Shown in pieces: positions 1-7,540 of a DNA stretch of 64,000 nucleotides. Below the pieces are notes generated by a model. It did no database searches. It had not been told where the DNA came from and saw only the letters and a list, made by a program, of their open reading frames with translations. The translations under genes were made by a program, and so were the position numbers. Source of the DNA: Streptomyces sp. WZ.A104 (GTDB lineage Bacteria > Actinomycetota > Actinomycetes > Streptomycetales > Streptomycetaceae); contig NZ_NWVL01000008.1 in assembly GCF_002382885.1 (NCBI RefSeq), forward strand, positions 62,001-126,000, in the 5' to 3' direction. Position 1 is the stretch's first letter; every line of letters begins with the position of its first letter.

Positions 1-699
1 GAGGACATCCCCGCCAACGTCCACCGGCTCGCCGCCCTCGCCGGACAGGCCCGTGAGCAGGGGGCCGAGTTGCTGGTGCTCCCGGAGCTGGCTCTCACCG
101 GCTACGAGCTCGGGGCGCTGTCCGAGGACCCCGGCCTCCTGGTGGACGCGAACGACCAGCGGCTGGACGCCCTCCGGTCGAGCGGGATCGCGATCGTCGT
201 CAACGCCGCGGTGGCCAACGGAGTGCCGGGGACCCGCCCCGCCATCGGCACCTTCGTGTACGGCCCCGACGGCGAGCTGATCACCCGCTACCTCAAGCAG
301 CACCTCTACGAGCAGGAGCGCTCCCTGTTCGCGCCCGGTGACCGGGACGGCCGGTTCGAGCTCGGGGGTGTCCGCTTCGCCCTGGCCATCTGTTACGACA
401 GCCACTTCCCCGACCTGTCCGCGCGGGCGGCGGCGGACGGCTGCCAGGTCTATCTGGCCTCCGCGCTGTACGGGACGGGGGACGGCGTCGAGCAGCGGGC
501 GACCGTCTACCCCCGCATGGCCGAGGACACCGGCCTCTTCGTCGCCCTCGCCAACCACGTGGGCCCTTCCGGCCCGTGGACCGGTTGTGGCCGGGCCGCG
601 ATCTGGGCCCCGGGCGGCGAACTCCTCGCCGAGGCGGACGACCGTACGCCGATGCTGGTCACGGCCGAGGTCGGTCGGTCCGGGGCATCGACACGCTGA
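1..699 (+). CDS. Nitrilase-superfamily carbon-nitrogen hydrolase, 5' end outside window
   Basis: The reading frame is open from base 1 and ends at TGA 697-699, leaving 232 residues, so only the extreme N-terminus is missing. The Glu-Lys-Cys triad of the nitrilase superfamily is visible: Glu29 of the fragment in LPELALTGY, Lys99 in RYLKQHLYE, and the nucleophile Cys131 in ALAICYDSHFPD. Family members hydrolyse amide or nitrile C-N bonds in the cytoplasm. The substrate cannot be told from the sequence; amidase or N-carbamoyl hydrolase activity is as likely as nitrilase. No partner gene lies immediately downstream, where the next 160 bases hold no gene. Confidence 0.85.
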   Translation, partial: EDIPANVHRLAALAGQAREQGAELLVLPELALTGYELGALSEDPGLLVDANDQRLDALRSSGIAIVVNAAVANGVPGTRPAIGTFVYGPDGELITRYLKQHLYEQERSLFAPGDRDGRFELGGVRFALAICYDSHFPDLSARAAADGCQVYLASALYGTGDGVEQRATVYPRMAEDTGLFVALANHVGPSGPWTGCGRAAIWAPGGELLAEADDRTPMLVTAEVGRSGASTR

Positions 700-799
700 T
701 ACCCGGGCTTTAGCCGTTGACCGAGGTCAGCTCCGTCGTCGCGTCCGAGTGTGAGCCGACCGGGATCGACGTCAAAGCCCACCGCGCCGCGCCGGTCGA

Positions 800-845
800 A
801 TCGAGCTGATGCGCACACCTACTTATCGAGCTGATGCTCACACCT
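800..845. repeat. 21-bp direct repeat, two copies 25 bp apart
   Basis: ATCGAGCTGATG followed by CGCACACCT (800-820) is repeated as ATCGAGCTGATG followed by CTCACACCT (825-845), with one mismatch. It lies in the non-coding gap between the hydrolase gene and the decayed phosphatase/kinase gene, just before the point where the pseudogene becomes recognisable. It may be a scar of the rearrangement that truncated that gene. Confidence 0.7.
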
Positions 846-861
846 GCTCGGGGAGCGGAAC

Positions 862-1514
862 ACTCTCGCCCTGTCCGGCGCGCGGACGGCCCTGGTGGTC
901 GGCGGCGTCGCGGGCCAGGGCCTCCAGACGGCCATCGCGATGGGCCAGCTCCGTACGGTCATCCAGGCGCTGGCAGGCCTCGACCTGGAGCCGGAGGAGG
1001 TCTTCGCCCGGCTCAGGGCCACCGCCGCCCGACTCGCCGAGGAACGCGCCGCCCTCCCCGTCGGCGACGCCCTCCAGAGCGAGCCCCTGACCGCCGGCTG
1101 CGTGTACGGGGTCTACGACCCGTTCTCGCGCACCTGCACCGTCGCCCGGGCCGGGCACCCCGCGTCCTCCCACGCGACCGCCTCCACGGCTGGGGCCTCG
1201 ACGAGGACACCGTCGACGCGACGGAACTCATCGTCAGCGAGCTGGTCACCAACGCCGTCCGCTACGGCACCCCGCCCCTGCGGCTGCCCCTGCGGCTGCG
1301 CCTGCTGCTGGACCGGGACGCCAGCCTCATCTGCGAGGTCCACGACGGCTCCACGGCCTCCCCGCACCTGCGCCACGCCCGTACGGGCGACGAGGGCGGC
1401 CGGGGCCTCTTCATCGTCTCGATGCTCGCAGCCCACTGGGGGACCCGGCACGGTCCGGGCGGCAAGGTGCTCTGGACCGAACAGGAACTGGCGGTTGGCG
1501 AGACGCGCGGTTGA
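862..1514 (+). pseudogene. Decayed SpoIIE-type phosphatase / RsbW-type kinase fusion
   Basis: Two frames carry pieces of one familiar Streptomyces protein type. From 862 to about 1165, frame 1 reads like the middle of a PP2C/SpoIIE phosphatase (TALVVGGVAGQGLQTAIAMG, then AGHPASS). From about 1165 to TGA 1514, frame 3 reads like a GHKL ATPase of the anti-sigma-factor kinase kind (DATELIVSELVTNAVRYGTP, then GGRGLFIVSMLA). The N-terminal sensor part, the rest of the phosphatase domain and the start of the ATPase are absent, so an internal deletion near 1165-1180 plus loss of the 5' end explains the structure. Intact relatives regulate anti-anti-sigma factors. This copy should be non-functional. 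Confidence 0.75.
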
Positions 1515-1520
1515 GCGGTC

Positions 1521-1558
1521 GAGCCCACCGCCGAACGCGGGGGCGCGGCGGTGGGCTC
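1521..1558. terminator. Bidirectional hairpin between convergent genes
   Basis: GAGCCCACCGCCG (1521-1533) pairs perfectly with CGGCGGTGGGCTC (1546-1558) around a 12-base loop. It sits between the pseudogene stop at 1514 and the oppositely oriented HAD gene, whose stop codon (1557-1559) lies in the right arm. There is no T-run, as is usual for terminators in Streptomyces. Confidence 0.75.
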
Positions 1559-2363
1559 AGCCGAACAGCCGCTCCAGCACCACAGCGACGCCGTCCTCCG
1601 CGTTGGACAGCGTGACCTCGTCGGCCGCCGCGCGCAGTTGCGGGTGGGCGTTGCCCATCGCCACCCGGAGGCCCGAGCCACCGAACATCGGGAGGTCGTT
1701 GGGCATGTCCCCGAACGCGACCGTGCCCTCCGCCCCGACCCCCAGCAGCTCGGCGGCCAGCGCGAGCCCGGTGCCCTTGTCCACCCCGCGCGGTGCCAGC
1801 TCCACCGTGCCTGGCCCCGCCATGGTGACCGTCGCCAGCTCGCCCACGGCCCCGCGCGCGGCGGCCGCCAGCGCGTCGTCGCCGAGCTCCGGGTGGCGGA
1901 CGAGCACCTTGATGACCGGCCGCTCCCACAGGGCGTCTCGGGAGTCGACGCGTACGGCGGGAAGCGTCGGGTTCGGCATCCGGTACCCGGCCTCGACCAG
2001 GGTCACACCGTCCACCCCGTCCTGGTCCACGGCGGCGAACACCGCCCCGACCTCCGCCTCGATCTTGCCCAGCGCGGTGTCGGCGGACTCGCGGTCCAGG
2101 GTGACGGACCGCAGCAGGCGTGCGCTGTCGGCGTCGTACAGCTGGGTGCCCTGCCCGCAGACGACGGGCCCGGTGTACGCCAGGTCCGCGAGCAGCGCCC
2201 GTATGCCGGGAACGGGCCGCCCGGTGACGATCAGATGCCGGGCGCCTGCGGCGGCGGCAAGGCCGAGCGCGGCGCGGGAGCGGGCGCTCACGGTGTTGTC
2301 CGGACGCAGCAGGGTGCCGTCCAGGTCGGTGGCGACGAGGGCGTAGGCGGGGGGCGTGGGCAT
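1557..2363 (-). CDS. Cof-type HAD-IIB phosphatase
   Basis: This 268-residue protein has the HAD signature near its N-terminus: DLDGT with nucleophile Asp13 and Asp15, motif II Thr in LIVTGRP, and the C-terminal magnesium motif FGDMPNDLPMF. The long segment between motifs II and IV is the C2B cap typical of the Cof/IIB class. Members dephosphorylate sugar phosphates, flavin precursors and similar small molecules in the cytoplasm; the substrate here is unknown. It is a single gene that converges on the upstream pseudogene across a shared hairpin. Confidence 0.9.
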   Translation of the reverse strand: MPTPPAYALVATDLDGTLLRPDNTVSARSRAALGLAAAAGARHLIVTGRPVPGIRALLADLAYTGPVVCGQGTQLYDADSARLLRSVTLDRESADTALGKIEAEVGAVFAAVDQDGVDGVTLVEAGYRMPNPTLPAVRVDSRDALWERPVIKVLVRHPELGDDALAAAARGAVGELATVTMAGPGTVELAPRGVDKGTGLALAAELLGVGAEGTVAFGDMPNDLPMFGGSGLRVAMGNAHPQLRAAADEVTLSNAEDGVAVVLERLFG

Positions 2364-2879
2364 GGGCCCCAGCCTAGAAGGACCCGGACGGCCGCTTGCG
2401 CGCCAGGGGGCGGGCCGGGTAAGGGGCCCGCTGTCATGAGGGGGCCTGCCGGGTGGGGCAGGGCAGGTCGGGGGCGGCGCGGTTCGGGGAACAGGTCACC
2501 AGGGCGAGGGAGTGGAAGACGGTGCCCTTCAGGTAGTGCCCGAACGACACGTCCCCGCCCTCCGCGAGCCGCTCGACCGCCGCCCTGACGAGCAGCGCCA
2601 GCCTCGCCCCGTCCCGATCCTGCGCGGAGGCGAACCGGGCCGCGAACGCCGCGAGTTGCCGATCCAGCCGGACGCCCGCTTCCTTGGGCTCGCCCCATGT
2701 CCCCCGGATCGTCGAGGGCGGCTTGGAGCCCATGGGCTGTCTGGATGGGCGGTACGTCGGAAGCCGGAACGACGTCCTGGCCGTCCTCGCCCCGACCTTG
2801 ACCGAGGCGAGGAAGACCATCCGGATCAAGGAGCTGGCCCGAAAATTCTCAGTGACAGGTCGGCGGGACGGCCGAGAGA
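2364..2879. other. Gene-poor, probably decayed region
   Basis: No convincing gene. On the minus strand, 2434-2700 gives a protein-like stretch (RLALLVRAAVERLAEGG, then GHYLKGTVFHSLALVT) that could be the C-terminal remnant of a lost gene, but it has no credible start and its upstream part changes character near 2700. On the plus strand, 2733-2860 gives a second protein-like fragment (LTEARKTIRIKELARKFSV) without a start. I do not recognise either family. The junction near 2700 suggests two unrelated remnants placed next to each other. Confidence 0.45.
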
Positions 2880-2912
2880 CGTCAGCGGAGCGTCAGTGGA
2901 ACGTCAGCGGCG
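2880..2912 (+). promoter_or_regulatory. Three tandem 11-bp repeats, likely activator-binding site
   Basis: CGTCAGCGGAG (2880-2890), CGTCAGTGGAA (2891-2901) and CGTCAGCGGCG (2902-2912) are exactly contiguous with a constant CGTCAG core. An 11-bp period puts the cores on one face of DNA. Both SARP-family activators and the OmpR-type PhoP of Streptomyces bind direct repeats with this period. A possible -10 box, GACACT, lies at 2918-2923, close to where SARP sites are found relative to -10. The downstream gene is the secreted lectin-like protein at 2993. The identity of the binding protein is inference. Confidence 0.5.
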
Positions 2913-2992
2913 AACCGGACACTGGGACCGGTATCGGCGGCACCCCGCCCGATTCCGTACATGACACCCCTCACCCTCCTCGGGAGCATCCC

Positions 2993-3424
2993 TTGTTCAG
3001 AGCGAAAAGACTGCAGGCCGCCCTCGTCGCGGTTGCCGCCGTGGCCGGCCTTGCGGTCTCGGCCGCGCCGGCCCAGGCCTCGACGTGTTACGGGAACGGA
3101 GGTGCGTACATCTGTGAGTACGGCGTCTCGCGGACGGTACTTTTCGACGGGACGGTGCAGGAGTTCATGGTCGGTACCGACCACGCGGTGTGGACGAACT
3201 GGAAACGCCCCAACGGCTCCTGGAACGGCTGGGTGTCCCTGGGCGGATGGGTCCAGAGCCGCATCACCGTCGAGCCCAGGCAGGAGAGCAGCACCGCACC
3301 CATCTCCATTGCTGCCATCGGCGCGGACGGCAAGTCCTGGTTTCGTGTGCGGTGGTCCGACGGCACATGGACCCACTGGAATATGAACTGCTTCGACAAC
3401 CCGAACGGCAAGTTGTGCCCGTGA
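2993..3424 (+). CDS. Secreted beta-propeller-lectin-like protein
   Basis: This 143-residue protein has a clear Sec signal peptide: basic MFRAKR start, hydrophobic core, and an AQA cleavage site after about residue 29. The mature part has the motif pattern of tachylectin/PLL-like sugar-binding propeller blades (MVGTDHAVWTNWKRPNGSW, then WVSLGGWV, and later WFRVRWSDGTWTHW), enough for about two blades. Four cysteines could form two disulfides. I chose the TTG at 2993 because GGGAG (2982-2986) is correctly spaced and the signal peptide starts there. The gene ends 1-2 bases before a broken transposase. Carbohydrate binding is inferred from family resemblance. Confidence 0.7.
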   Translation: MFRAKRLQAALVAVAAVAGLAVSAAPAQASTCYGNGGAYICEYGVSRTVLFDGTVQEFMVGTDHAVWTNWKRPNGSWNGWVSLGGWVQSRITVEPRQESSTAPISIAAIGADGKSWFRVRWSDGTWTHWNMNCFDNPNGKLCP

Positions 3425-3425
3425 A

Positions 3426-4000
3426 CGTCGTAGGCTTTGTCCGCGTGCAGCCGCGTCGGTTTGAAGTGCCGCCCGCGGTGGGGGCGTGTCGCGTTTGGTG
3501 ACCGGCGATCATAGGCTTCAGGGCGAGGCTGTCGTGGACGTTCGCGGCGGAGAGGCCGACGACCAGGGGCAGTTCGTTCGCGTCCGACAGGGCGTGCGTC
3601 CTGGAAGCCGGCTCACCCCGGTCCACGGGGCTCGGACCTGTGTGTTCGCCCCCCTCTTTGCCTGCACGTGCGCGGAATCCAGCACAACGCGCGAGACATC
3701 GACGAGCCCGGCGTCGTCGAGACGGTGCACCACCGCCTCGTGGAGGCGGCCCCAGACACCGGCTCTGCACCAGACCATGAAACGGCGGTGCGCCGTCGAC
3801 TTCGACACCCCGAAACACGGCGGCAAAGCCCGCCAGGAACAACCACTGACCAGCACGTAGACGATCGCCGCGAACAGCGTCTCATCAGGCGTGTCCTGCG
3901 TTCCGCCGTCCTGTGGCCGCACCCTCGACGGCGGGATGAGAGGCCTCACAATCTCCCAGAGCCCCTCCGGAGCAATCCAACTCGACTTCCCCGGCCCCAT
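3426..4000 (-). pseudogene. IS5-family transposase remnant, frameshifted and 3'-truncated
   Basis: Read on the minus strand from ATG 4000 (or 4024), the protein begins LWEIVRPLIPPSRVRPQDGG, continues through GCSWRALPPCFGVSKSTAHR and reaches the DDE-domain segment VVLDSAHV. The frame then shifts at the C-run 3649-3654 into GGEHTGPSPVDRGEP and VGLSAANVHDSLALKPMI, and shifts again near 3480-3490 into PHRGRHFKPTRLHADKAYD. It stops abruptly at the end of the lectin-like gene, so the last third, including the catalytic Glu region, is gone. With two frameshifts and a truncation it is inactive. No terminal inverted repeats are certain; GTTGGACAGC is directly repeated at 4003-4022. Confidence 0.85.
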
Positions 4001-4051
4001 GTTGGACAGCGTTGGACAGCCCAACCCAGTCTCACCACATAGGGCAACGTC

Positions 4052-4450
4052 TTAGTCGACGTCGGGAAGCGCTGTCAGCCGTTGGTTCTTTCCGGGTTTG
4101 CGCCGCGGCGTCTGGTTCTTGTGGCAGAGGTTCGCAGTGACGGAGGCCAGAGAGTCGAGCTTCCCGGTCAGCTCGGTGACCTGCTGTTTTTCCTCGCGGA
4201 GCTTCTTGCGGAGGTCGTCGATCGTCTCGTCCCGCTGCACTTCGGTGGGGGTGCGGAGGGCCTGCCGGGGGGCCTTCACGTCCCATTCGGCGAGGACATC
4301 ACCGGCTCGGTGAACGGTCGTGTGGCTGCCCCCCGCCTCGCGGGCGAGATTCTCCTTGGTCAGAGCTCCGTCGGTGCGGAGAGGCTGACCTGCCAGCAGC
4401 CGCTGCACGGCCTCTCGCGGCTTGGTGGTGGTCGTGGCAGATACCGGCAT
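4052..4450 (-). CDS. Small HTH/coiled-coil protein, probable recombinase helper
   Basis: This 132-residue basic protein has a helix-turn-helix-like segment (LTKENLAREAGGSHTTVHRAG, about residues 30-50) followed by a charged heptad region (DETIDDLRKKLREEKQQVTE) that should form a coiled coil. This resembles the small accessory proteins encoded after tyrosine recombinases in Tn554-like and DUF6262-type modules. The start ATG (4448-4450) overlaps by one base the TGA of an upstream frame that looks like a recombinase C-terminus. The main partner has been lost, so this may be a leftover. The assignment is by architecture, not by a recognised domain signature. Confidence 0.5.
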   Translation of the reverse strand: MPVSATTTTKPREAVQRLLAGQPLRTDGALTKENLAREAGGSHTTVHRAGDVLAEWDVKAPRQALRTPTEVQRDETIDDLRKKLREEKQQVTELTGKLDSLASVTANLCHKNQTPRRKPGKNQRLTALPDVD

Positions 4451-4620
4451 CAGGCGTCATCCTTCTGGCCTTTGAAGGCGCGAGTGACGCGCTGAACGTC
4501 AGCCAGTCGGATCAGCACGGCCTCGCGGCGGGGCGGGGCCAGTCGGCGATCCTTCGCCATGGCGGTCAGTTCTTCTTCCTCGGCGAGCCAGATCGGCGCG
4601 TGCGAGCGGGTGACGGTGGA
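4450..4620 (-). pseudogene. Possible C-terminal remnant of a site-specific recombinase
   Basis: Minus-strand frame ending at TGA 4450-4452 reads about 55 codons (IWLAEEEELTAMAKDRRLA, later AVLIRLADVQRVTRAFKGQ) with no nearby start. The stop is fused to the next gene's ATG (TGATG), the coupling expected of a two-gene recombinase module. The rest of the gene, including any catalytic residues, is missing, because at 4684 the unrelated DUF397 gene ends. Calling it a recombinase rests on context and the helper-like partner, not on catalytic motifs. Confidence 0.35.
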
Positions 4621-4683
4621 ATTGCGGCATCGGCATGCCGAAGCCCCACCGCGCTGGCACGGTGGGGCGGTTGCCGGGGTGGC

Positions 4684-4893
4684 TCAGGCGGTGCCGAAGT
4701 CTCCGGCCCGGACGCCTGCCAGGAAGGTGGTGAACGCGGTGGCGGGGACGTTGAGGACCGGGCCGCTCGTGTTCTTGGAGTCGCGGACGGGGACGATGCC
4801 GTGCGGGGCGGCGAGGTTGGTGGCGACCTCGACGCACTGGCCGCCGTTGTTGCTGTACGAGGACGTGAACCAACGGGGGGTCTCGGTTGTCAC
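4684..4893 (-). CDS. DUF397 domain protein
   Basis: A 69-residue protein that is essentially one DUF397 domain: WFTSSYSNNGGQCVEVA at the N-terminus, then VRDSKNTSGPVL and FTTFLAGVRAG. Its start overlaps the stop of the upstream XRE gene by four bases (4890-4893), so the two are translationally coupled. XRE/DUF397 pairs are numerous in Streptomyces, and at least one (Scr1/Scr2 of S. coelicolor) is described as toxin-antitoxin-like with effects on secondary metabolism. The role of this particular pair is unknown. Confidence 0.9.
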   Translation of the reverse strand: MTTETPRWFTSSYSNNGGQCVEVATNLAAPHGIVPVRDSKNTSGPVLNVPATAFTTFLAGVRAGDFGTA

Positions 4894-5789
4894 GGGGTGC
4901 CCTTTCGCAACTGCCTGAACATGTCTACGGACGCGGCCTGGGAGGGCGCTACCGCCTGCATCTGATGGTAGGCCGTCAGATGCGGCACCACCGAGCCACT
5001 TTCGCGTTCCAGGTAGCCCTGTTGCGCGGACTCGGCGTACGACATGAGTGAGCGGTCGGGCATGGTCAGGATGGTGACCGGCAGGTCGAACGGGCGGTGC
5101 TCTCCCATGTCGAACGTTGCCACCTGCAACACCGTGTTGGGCTGCTCGGCGAACTCGATCAGGCGGTCCATCTGCGCCTTCATGACCTCCGGTCCGCCGA
5201 CCGGCCTGCGGATGCAGCTCTCGTCCAGCATCGCGAAGACCAGCGGCGGTTTCTCCCGGACCAGGGCCGCCTGACGCTCCTCGACCAGTGCGACGCGCTC
5301 CTGTGCCTGGTCGGCGGTGATCGCCTGTCGCCTGACCGCGCTGTCCGCCAGGACCGTGGCGTACTCCGGGGTCTGGAGCAGGCCCGGGATGACGCCGACC
5401 TCGTACAGCCGGATCTCCGCCGCCCGGCGCTCGTAGCCGAGGAACTCCGGGAAGCCCTCCAGCAGGCTGCCGTGCTTGATCTGGCCCAGCTCGCGCTCGA
5501 ACGACGCCTCGGTCCCGGTCAGCCCCAGCGCCCGGTCCGTACTACGCGAAAAGCGCAAGGTCGCGAGTTTGCGACCAGTTTCCACCGAGGAGATGTGTGT
5601 GCTGGAGTAGCCGTTCCGGTCCCCCAGCTCCTCCTGTGTCCAGCTCCGCTGCTCCCGCAGGCCGCGCAGACGTGCGCCGTAGGCCGCCTGCGCGGAGCTC
5701 TCAGGGTTCAACTCCTTGACGTTCAAGGGCCTCGCACCCAATCTTCCGTGCCGAATAGGCAAGTTGAATGGCTTTCCACGGTAGGTCAC
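4890..5789 (-). CDS. XRE-family regulator with DUF5753 domain
   Basis: An N-terminal helix-turn-helix (RLRGLREQRSWTQEELGDRN, then YSSTHISSVETGRK) is followed by the DUF5753 domain (IPGLLQTPEYA, then FAMLDESCIRRPVGG, then GHRPFDLPVTIL). This is the standard pairing for Streptomyces DUF397 operons. As drawn the gene starts at GTG 5789 (299 residues). Relatives usually begin at LNVKELNPESS, which corresponds to a TTG at 5726 and 278 residues; the N-terminal extension is basic and looks non-domain, so the shorter start is plausible. It likely autoregulates its operon and may antagonise the DUF397 partner. Confidence 0.9.
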   Translation of the reverse strand: MTYRGKPFNLPIRHGRLGARPLNVKELNPESSAQAAYGARLRGLREQRSWTQEELGDRNGYSSTHISSVETGRKLATLRFSRSTDRALGLTGTEASFERELGQIKHGSLLEGFPEFLGYERRAAEIRLYEVGVIPGLLQTPEYATVLADSAVRRQAITADQAQERVALVEERQAALVREKPPLVFAMLDESCIRRPVGGPEVMKAQMDRLIEFAEQPNTVLQVATFDMGEHRPFDLPVTILTMPDRSLMSYAESAQQGYLERESGSVVPHLTAYHQMQAVAPSQAASVDMFRQLRKGTP

Positions 5790-5834
5790 GCTGAATCGCC
5801 CCGGTAGTCATACGGCTACAGAGAGGAGCGATAG

Positions 5835-6095
5835 GTGTACGGCGAGAACGCTTGCCCGAATGCACAGGAACCTCCTGGCCCCCCGGCCCCCGGCGCGCTC
5901 GTGGTCGACACCGGTCGGGGCGACCGCGTGGGGGAGTTCCGAGGGGTCGCCGGCCCCTACTGGTCGCTCCGGCCCGTCGGTGGCGGCACTGAATGGGAGG
6001 CGGAGCCGCACCGGGTCCGCCGCGCGCTCCCCATGGAGCAGCTGCGCGCGAGGACCGCGTGGCTCAACGCTCGCAGCCGGGGTGAGGTGCTGTGA
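5835..6095 (+). CDS. Conserved small protein of unknown function (WSLRPVGGGTEWE type)
   Basis: An 86-residue protein starting at GTG 5835, with a strong GAGAGGAG site at 5821-5828. A glycine- and proline-rich N-terminus leads to the segment VGEFRGVAGPYWSLRPVGGG, followed by a basic C-terminal helix. I recall similar short proteins beside XRE/DUF397 loci in Streptomyces but know no function. It is divergent from the XRE gene and begins a three-gene plus-strand unit. Confidence 0.7.
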   Translation: MYGENACPNAQEPPGPPAPGALVVDTGRGDRVGEFRGVAGPYWSLRPVGGGTEWEAEPHRVRRALPMEQLRARTAWLNARSRGEVL

Positions 6096-6493
6096 ACGTG
6101 ACGCGAGGGCACGCCGATTGGTATGTGGCCGAGAGTCACGGGGGTGACGCGGCGCGGTCCTTCCGGCTCGGCGGCATCGTCGCGCCGACGCGGCGGCTGG
6201 CCCTCCGCTGGCTGCGGCGGCAGGCCCGGCGCCTCGCGGACGCGCTCGACCCGGACCCGTACGCCCCCTGGGTTCCGGCCCGCGCACTGTACCCGGTCTC
6301 CGGGGCCAGGCTTGATGTACCGGCCGAACTCCGTTCCTGGGCAAGCAGTTTCCGGGAGCATGACTACGCGCTGCTGCGGCTCGCGGAGGGACTGCCGTAC
6401 GAGTTCGTGGCCCGGGACGACACGTCCTGGTACGGGCTCGTCATGCGCCCCCTGGCTCCCGCCCGTACTCCGCTTCCCTCCCCCTGCCCATAA
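6092..6493 (+). CDS. Hypothetical protein, arginine-rich N-terminal half
   Basis: 133 residues, starting at a GTG that overlaps the previous stop by four bases, so it is translationally coupled. The first half is rich in arginine and tryptophan (RRLALRWLRRQARRLADALD) and could bind nucleic acid or membrane. The second half (LRSWASSFREHDYALLRLAEG, then ARDDTSWYGLVM) looks globular. I do not recognise a domain. Codon use fits a real gene. Confidence 0.65.
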   Translation: MNVTRGHADWYVAESHGGDAARSFRLGGIVAPTRRLALRWLRRQARRLADALDPDPYAPWVPARALYPVSGARLDVPAELRSWASSFREHDYALLRLAEGLPYEFVARDDTSWYGLVMRPLAPARTPLPSPCP

Positions 6494-6495
6494 GG

Positions 6496-6945
6496 ATGAG
6501 CGACATGTTGCAGTGCACCGCTGTCACCGAACTCCCGGAGATGGGCGCGCGGGTCGCGCTCATGGCTCTGGAGGGCGGACCCGGTCAGGAGGCGGGCGCG
6601 AAGCCTGTCCCCGTCCTGGACGACTTCCTGCTCTGTGAACTCGGCGAGCACGACGAGGAGACCGAGCACGCGGCCCAGCTCTGGTCGGCCGACAGGCCTG
6701 CCGTGCGGGACTTATGGATGTTCTGGACGGACACCGGTACGCGCCGGAAGTTCCGGTTCGCCGAACTGCTGCCGTGCCCGGCCGTGATTCGTCGGCTGTC
6801 CGTCACGGAGGGGGACGCGTGCGTACTGTTCGACCGGCATCCCGCCGCGCACTCCTGGGATGTGACGGACCCGCTCGCGGACCTGATGGCGGAGCGGGTC
6901 CGGCAGGAGGTGCTGCGCGAGCGGGACGAACGGGACCAGGAATGA
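6496..6945 (+). CDS. Hypothetical acidic protein
   Basis: 149 residues, acidic, with an EHDEETEHAAQLW stretch and a C-terminal charged helix (MAERVRQEVLRERDERDQE). It follows the previous gene by two bases. ATG 6496 is used here, but ATG 6505 gives better spacing to AAGGA (about 6491-6495) and could be the true start. No domain recognised. Co-transcription with the two preceding small genes suggests a shared, unknown role. Confidence 0.65.
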   Translation: MSDMLQCTAVTELPEMGARVALMALEGGPGQEAGAKPVPVLDDFLLCELGEHDEETEHAAQLWSADRPAVRDLWMFWTDTGTRRKFRFAELLPCPAVIRRLSVTEGDACVLFDRHPAAHSWDVTDPLADLMAERVRQEVLRERDERDQE

Positions 6946-7080
6946 ATGAAGGGAGGGGCAGGGTTGGGCGGGGCCGGCGACGGCATCTGCGTCGCACGGC
7001 CGCCACCTGCGCGGAACACCCGTAGAGGGCTCCCGTACGGATTCAGGCCCTGGGCTCCCGTGCACGTCCAGCCCTCCCCG

Positions 7081-7536
7081 TCAGTGCAGGCAGAACTCGT
7101 TGCCCTCCGGATCTGCCAGTACGAGCCAACTCCCGCCCTGCTCGTCGACCGTGCGCAGCACCCGCGCGCCCAGTCCCACCAGACGCGCGGCCTCCGCGTC
7201 GCGCTGCCCCGGCTCGGAGTGGACGTCGATGTGGAGGCGGTTCTTCACCGTCTTCGGCTCCGGTACCCGCTGGAAGAGCAGCCGCCGCCCCAGCCCCGTA
7301 CCGCTGTTCTCCTCGTACGGGTCGTCCGGGTGCCGGGCCGCCGCGAGGTCGAGCCAGGCGCGGCGGCCGTGGGCGTGGGTGGTGATGGCCTCGGGCACCG
7401 CTCCGGCCGCGAGCAGCTGCTCGACCAGGGGGCTGTTGTCCTCGACGAGGTAGCCCAGGGCCGCGGCCCAGAAGCCGGCCTGGGCGTGCGGGTCGGCGCT
7501 GTCGATCACGAGCTTCCAGGACAGGGTCTTTGTCAT
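7081..7536 (-). CDS. VOC (glyoxalase-like) family protein
   Basis: This 151-residue protein has a vicinal-oxygen-chelate fold pattern: a beta-alpha start (LSWKLVIDSADPHAQAGFW), a middle with KNRLHIDVH supplying a possible metal-ligand His, and the C-terminal VLADPEGNEFCLH with a possible metal-ligand Glu. Such single proteins act as dioxygenase-, lyase- or resistance-type enzymes; the substrate is unknown. Its start lies 23 bases from the oppositely oriented CGNR regulator, which probably controls it. Confidence 0.85.
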   Translation of the reverse strand: MTKTLSWKLVIDSADPHAQAGFWAAALGYLVEDNSPLVEQLLAAGAVPEAITTHAHGRRAWLDLAAARHPDDPYEENSGTGLGRRLLFQRVPEPKTVKNRLHIDVHSEPGQRDAEAARLVGLGARVLRTVDEQGGSWLVLADPEGNEFCLH

Positions 7537-7540
7537 GGAA

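Noticed and set aside
895..2346. 483-codon plus-strand frame running from the phosphatase remnant into the HAD gene
   Set aside because: Only its first 90 codons are protein-like (the SpoIIE part); the rest is Ser/Arg/Ala shadow of the minus-strand HAD gene.
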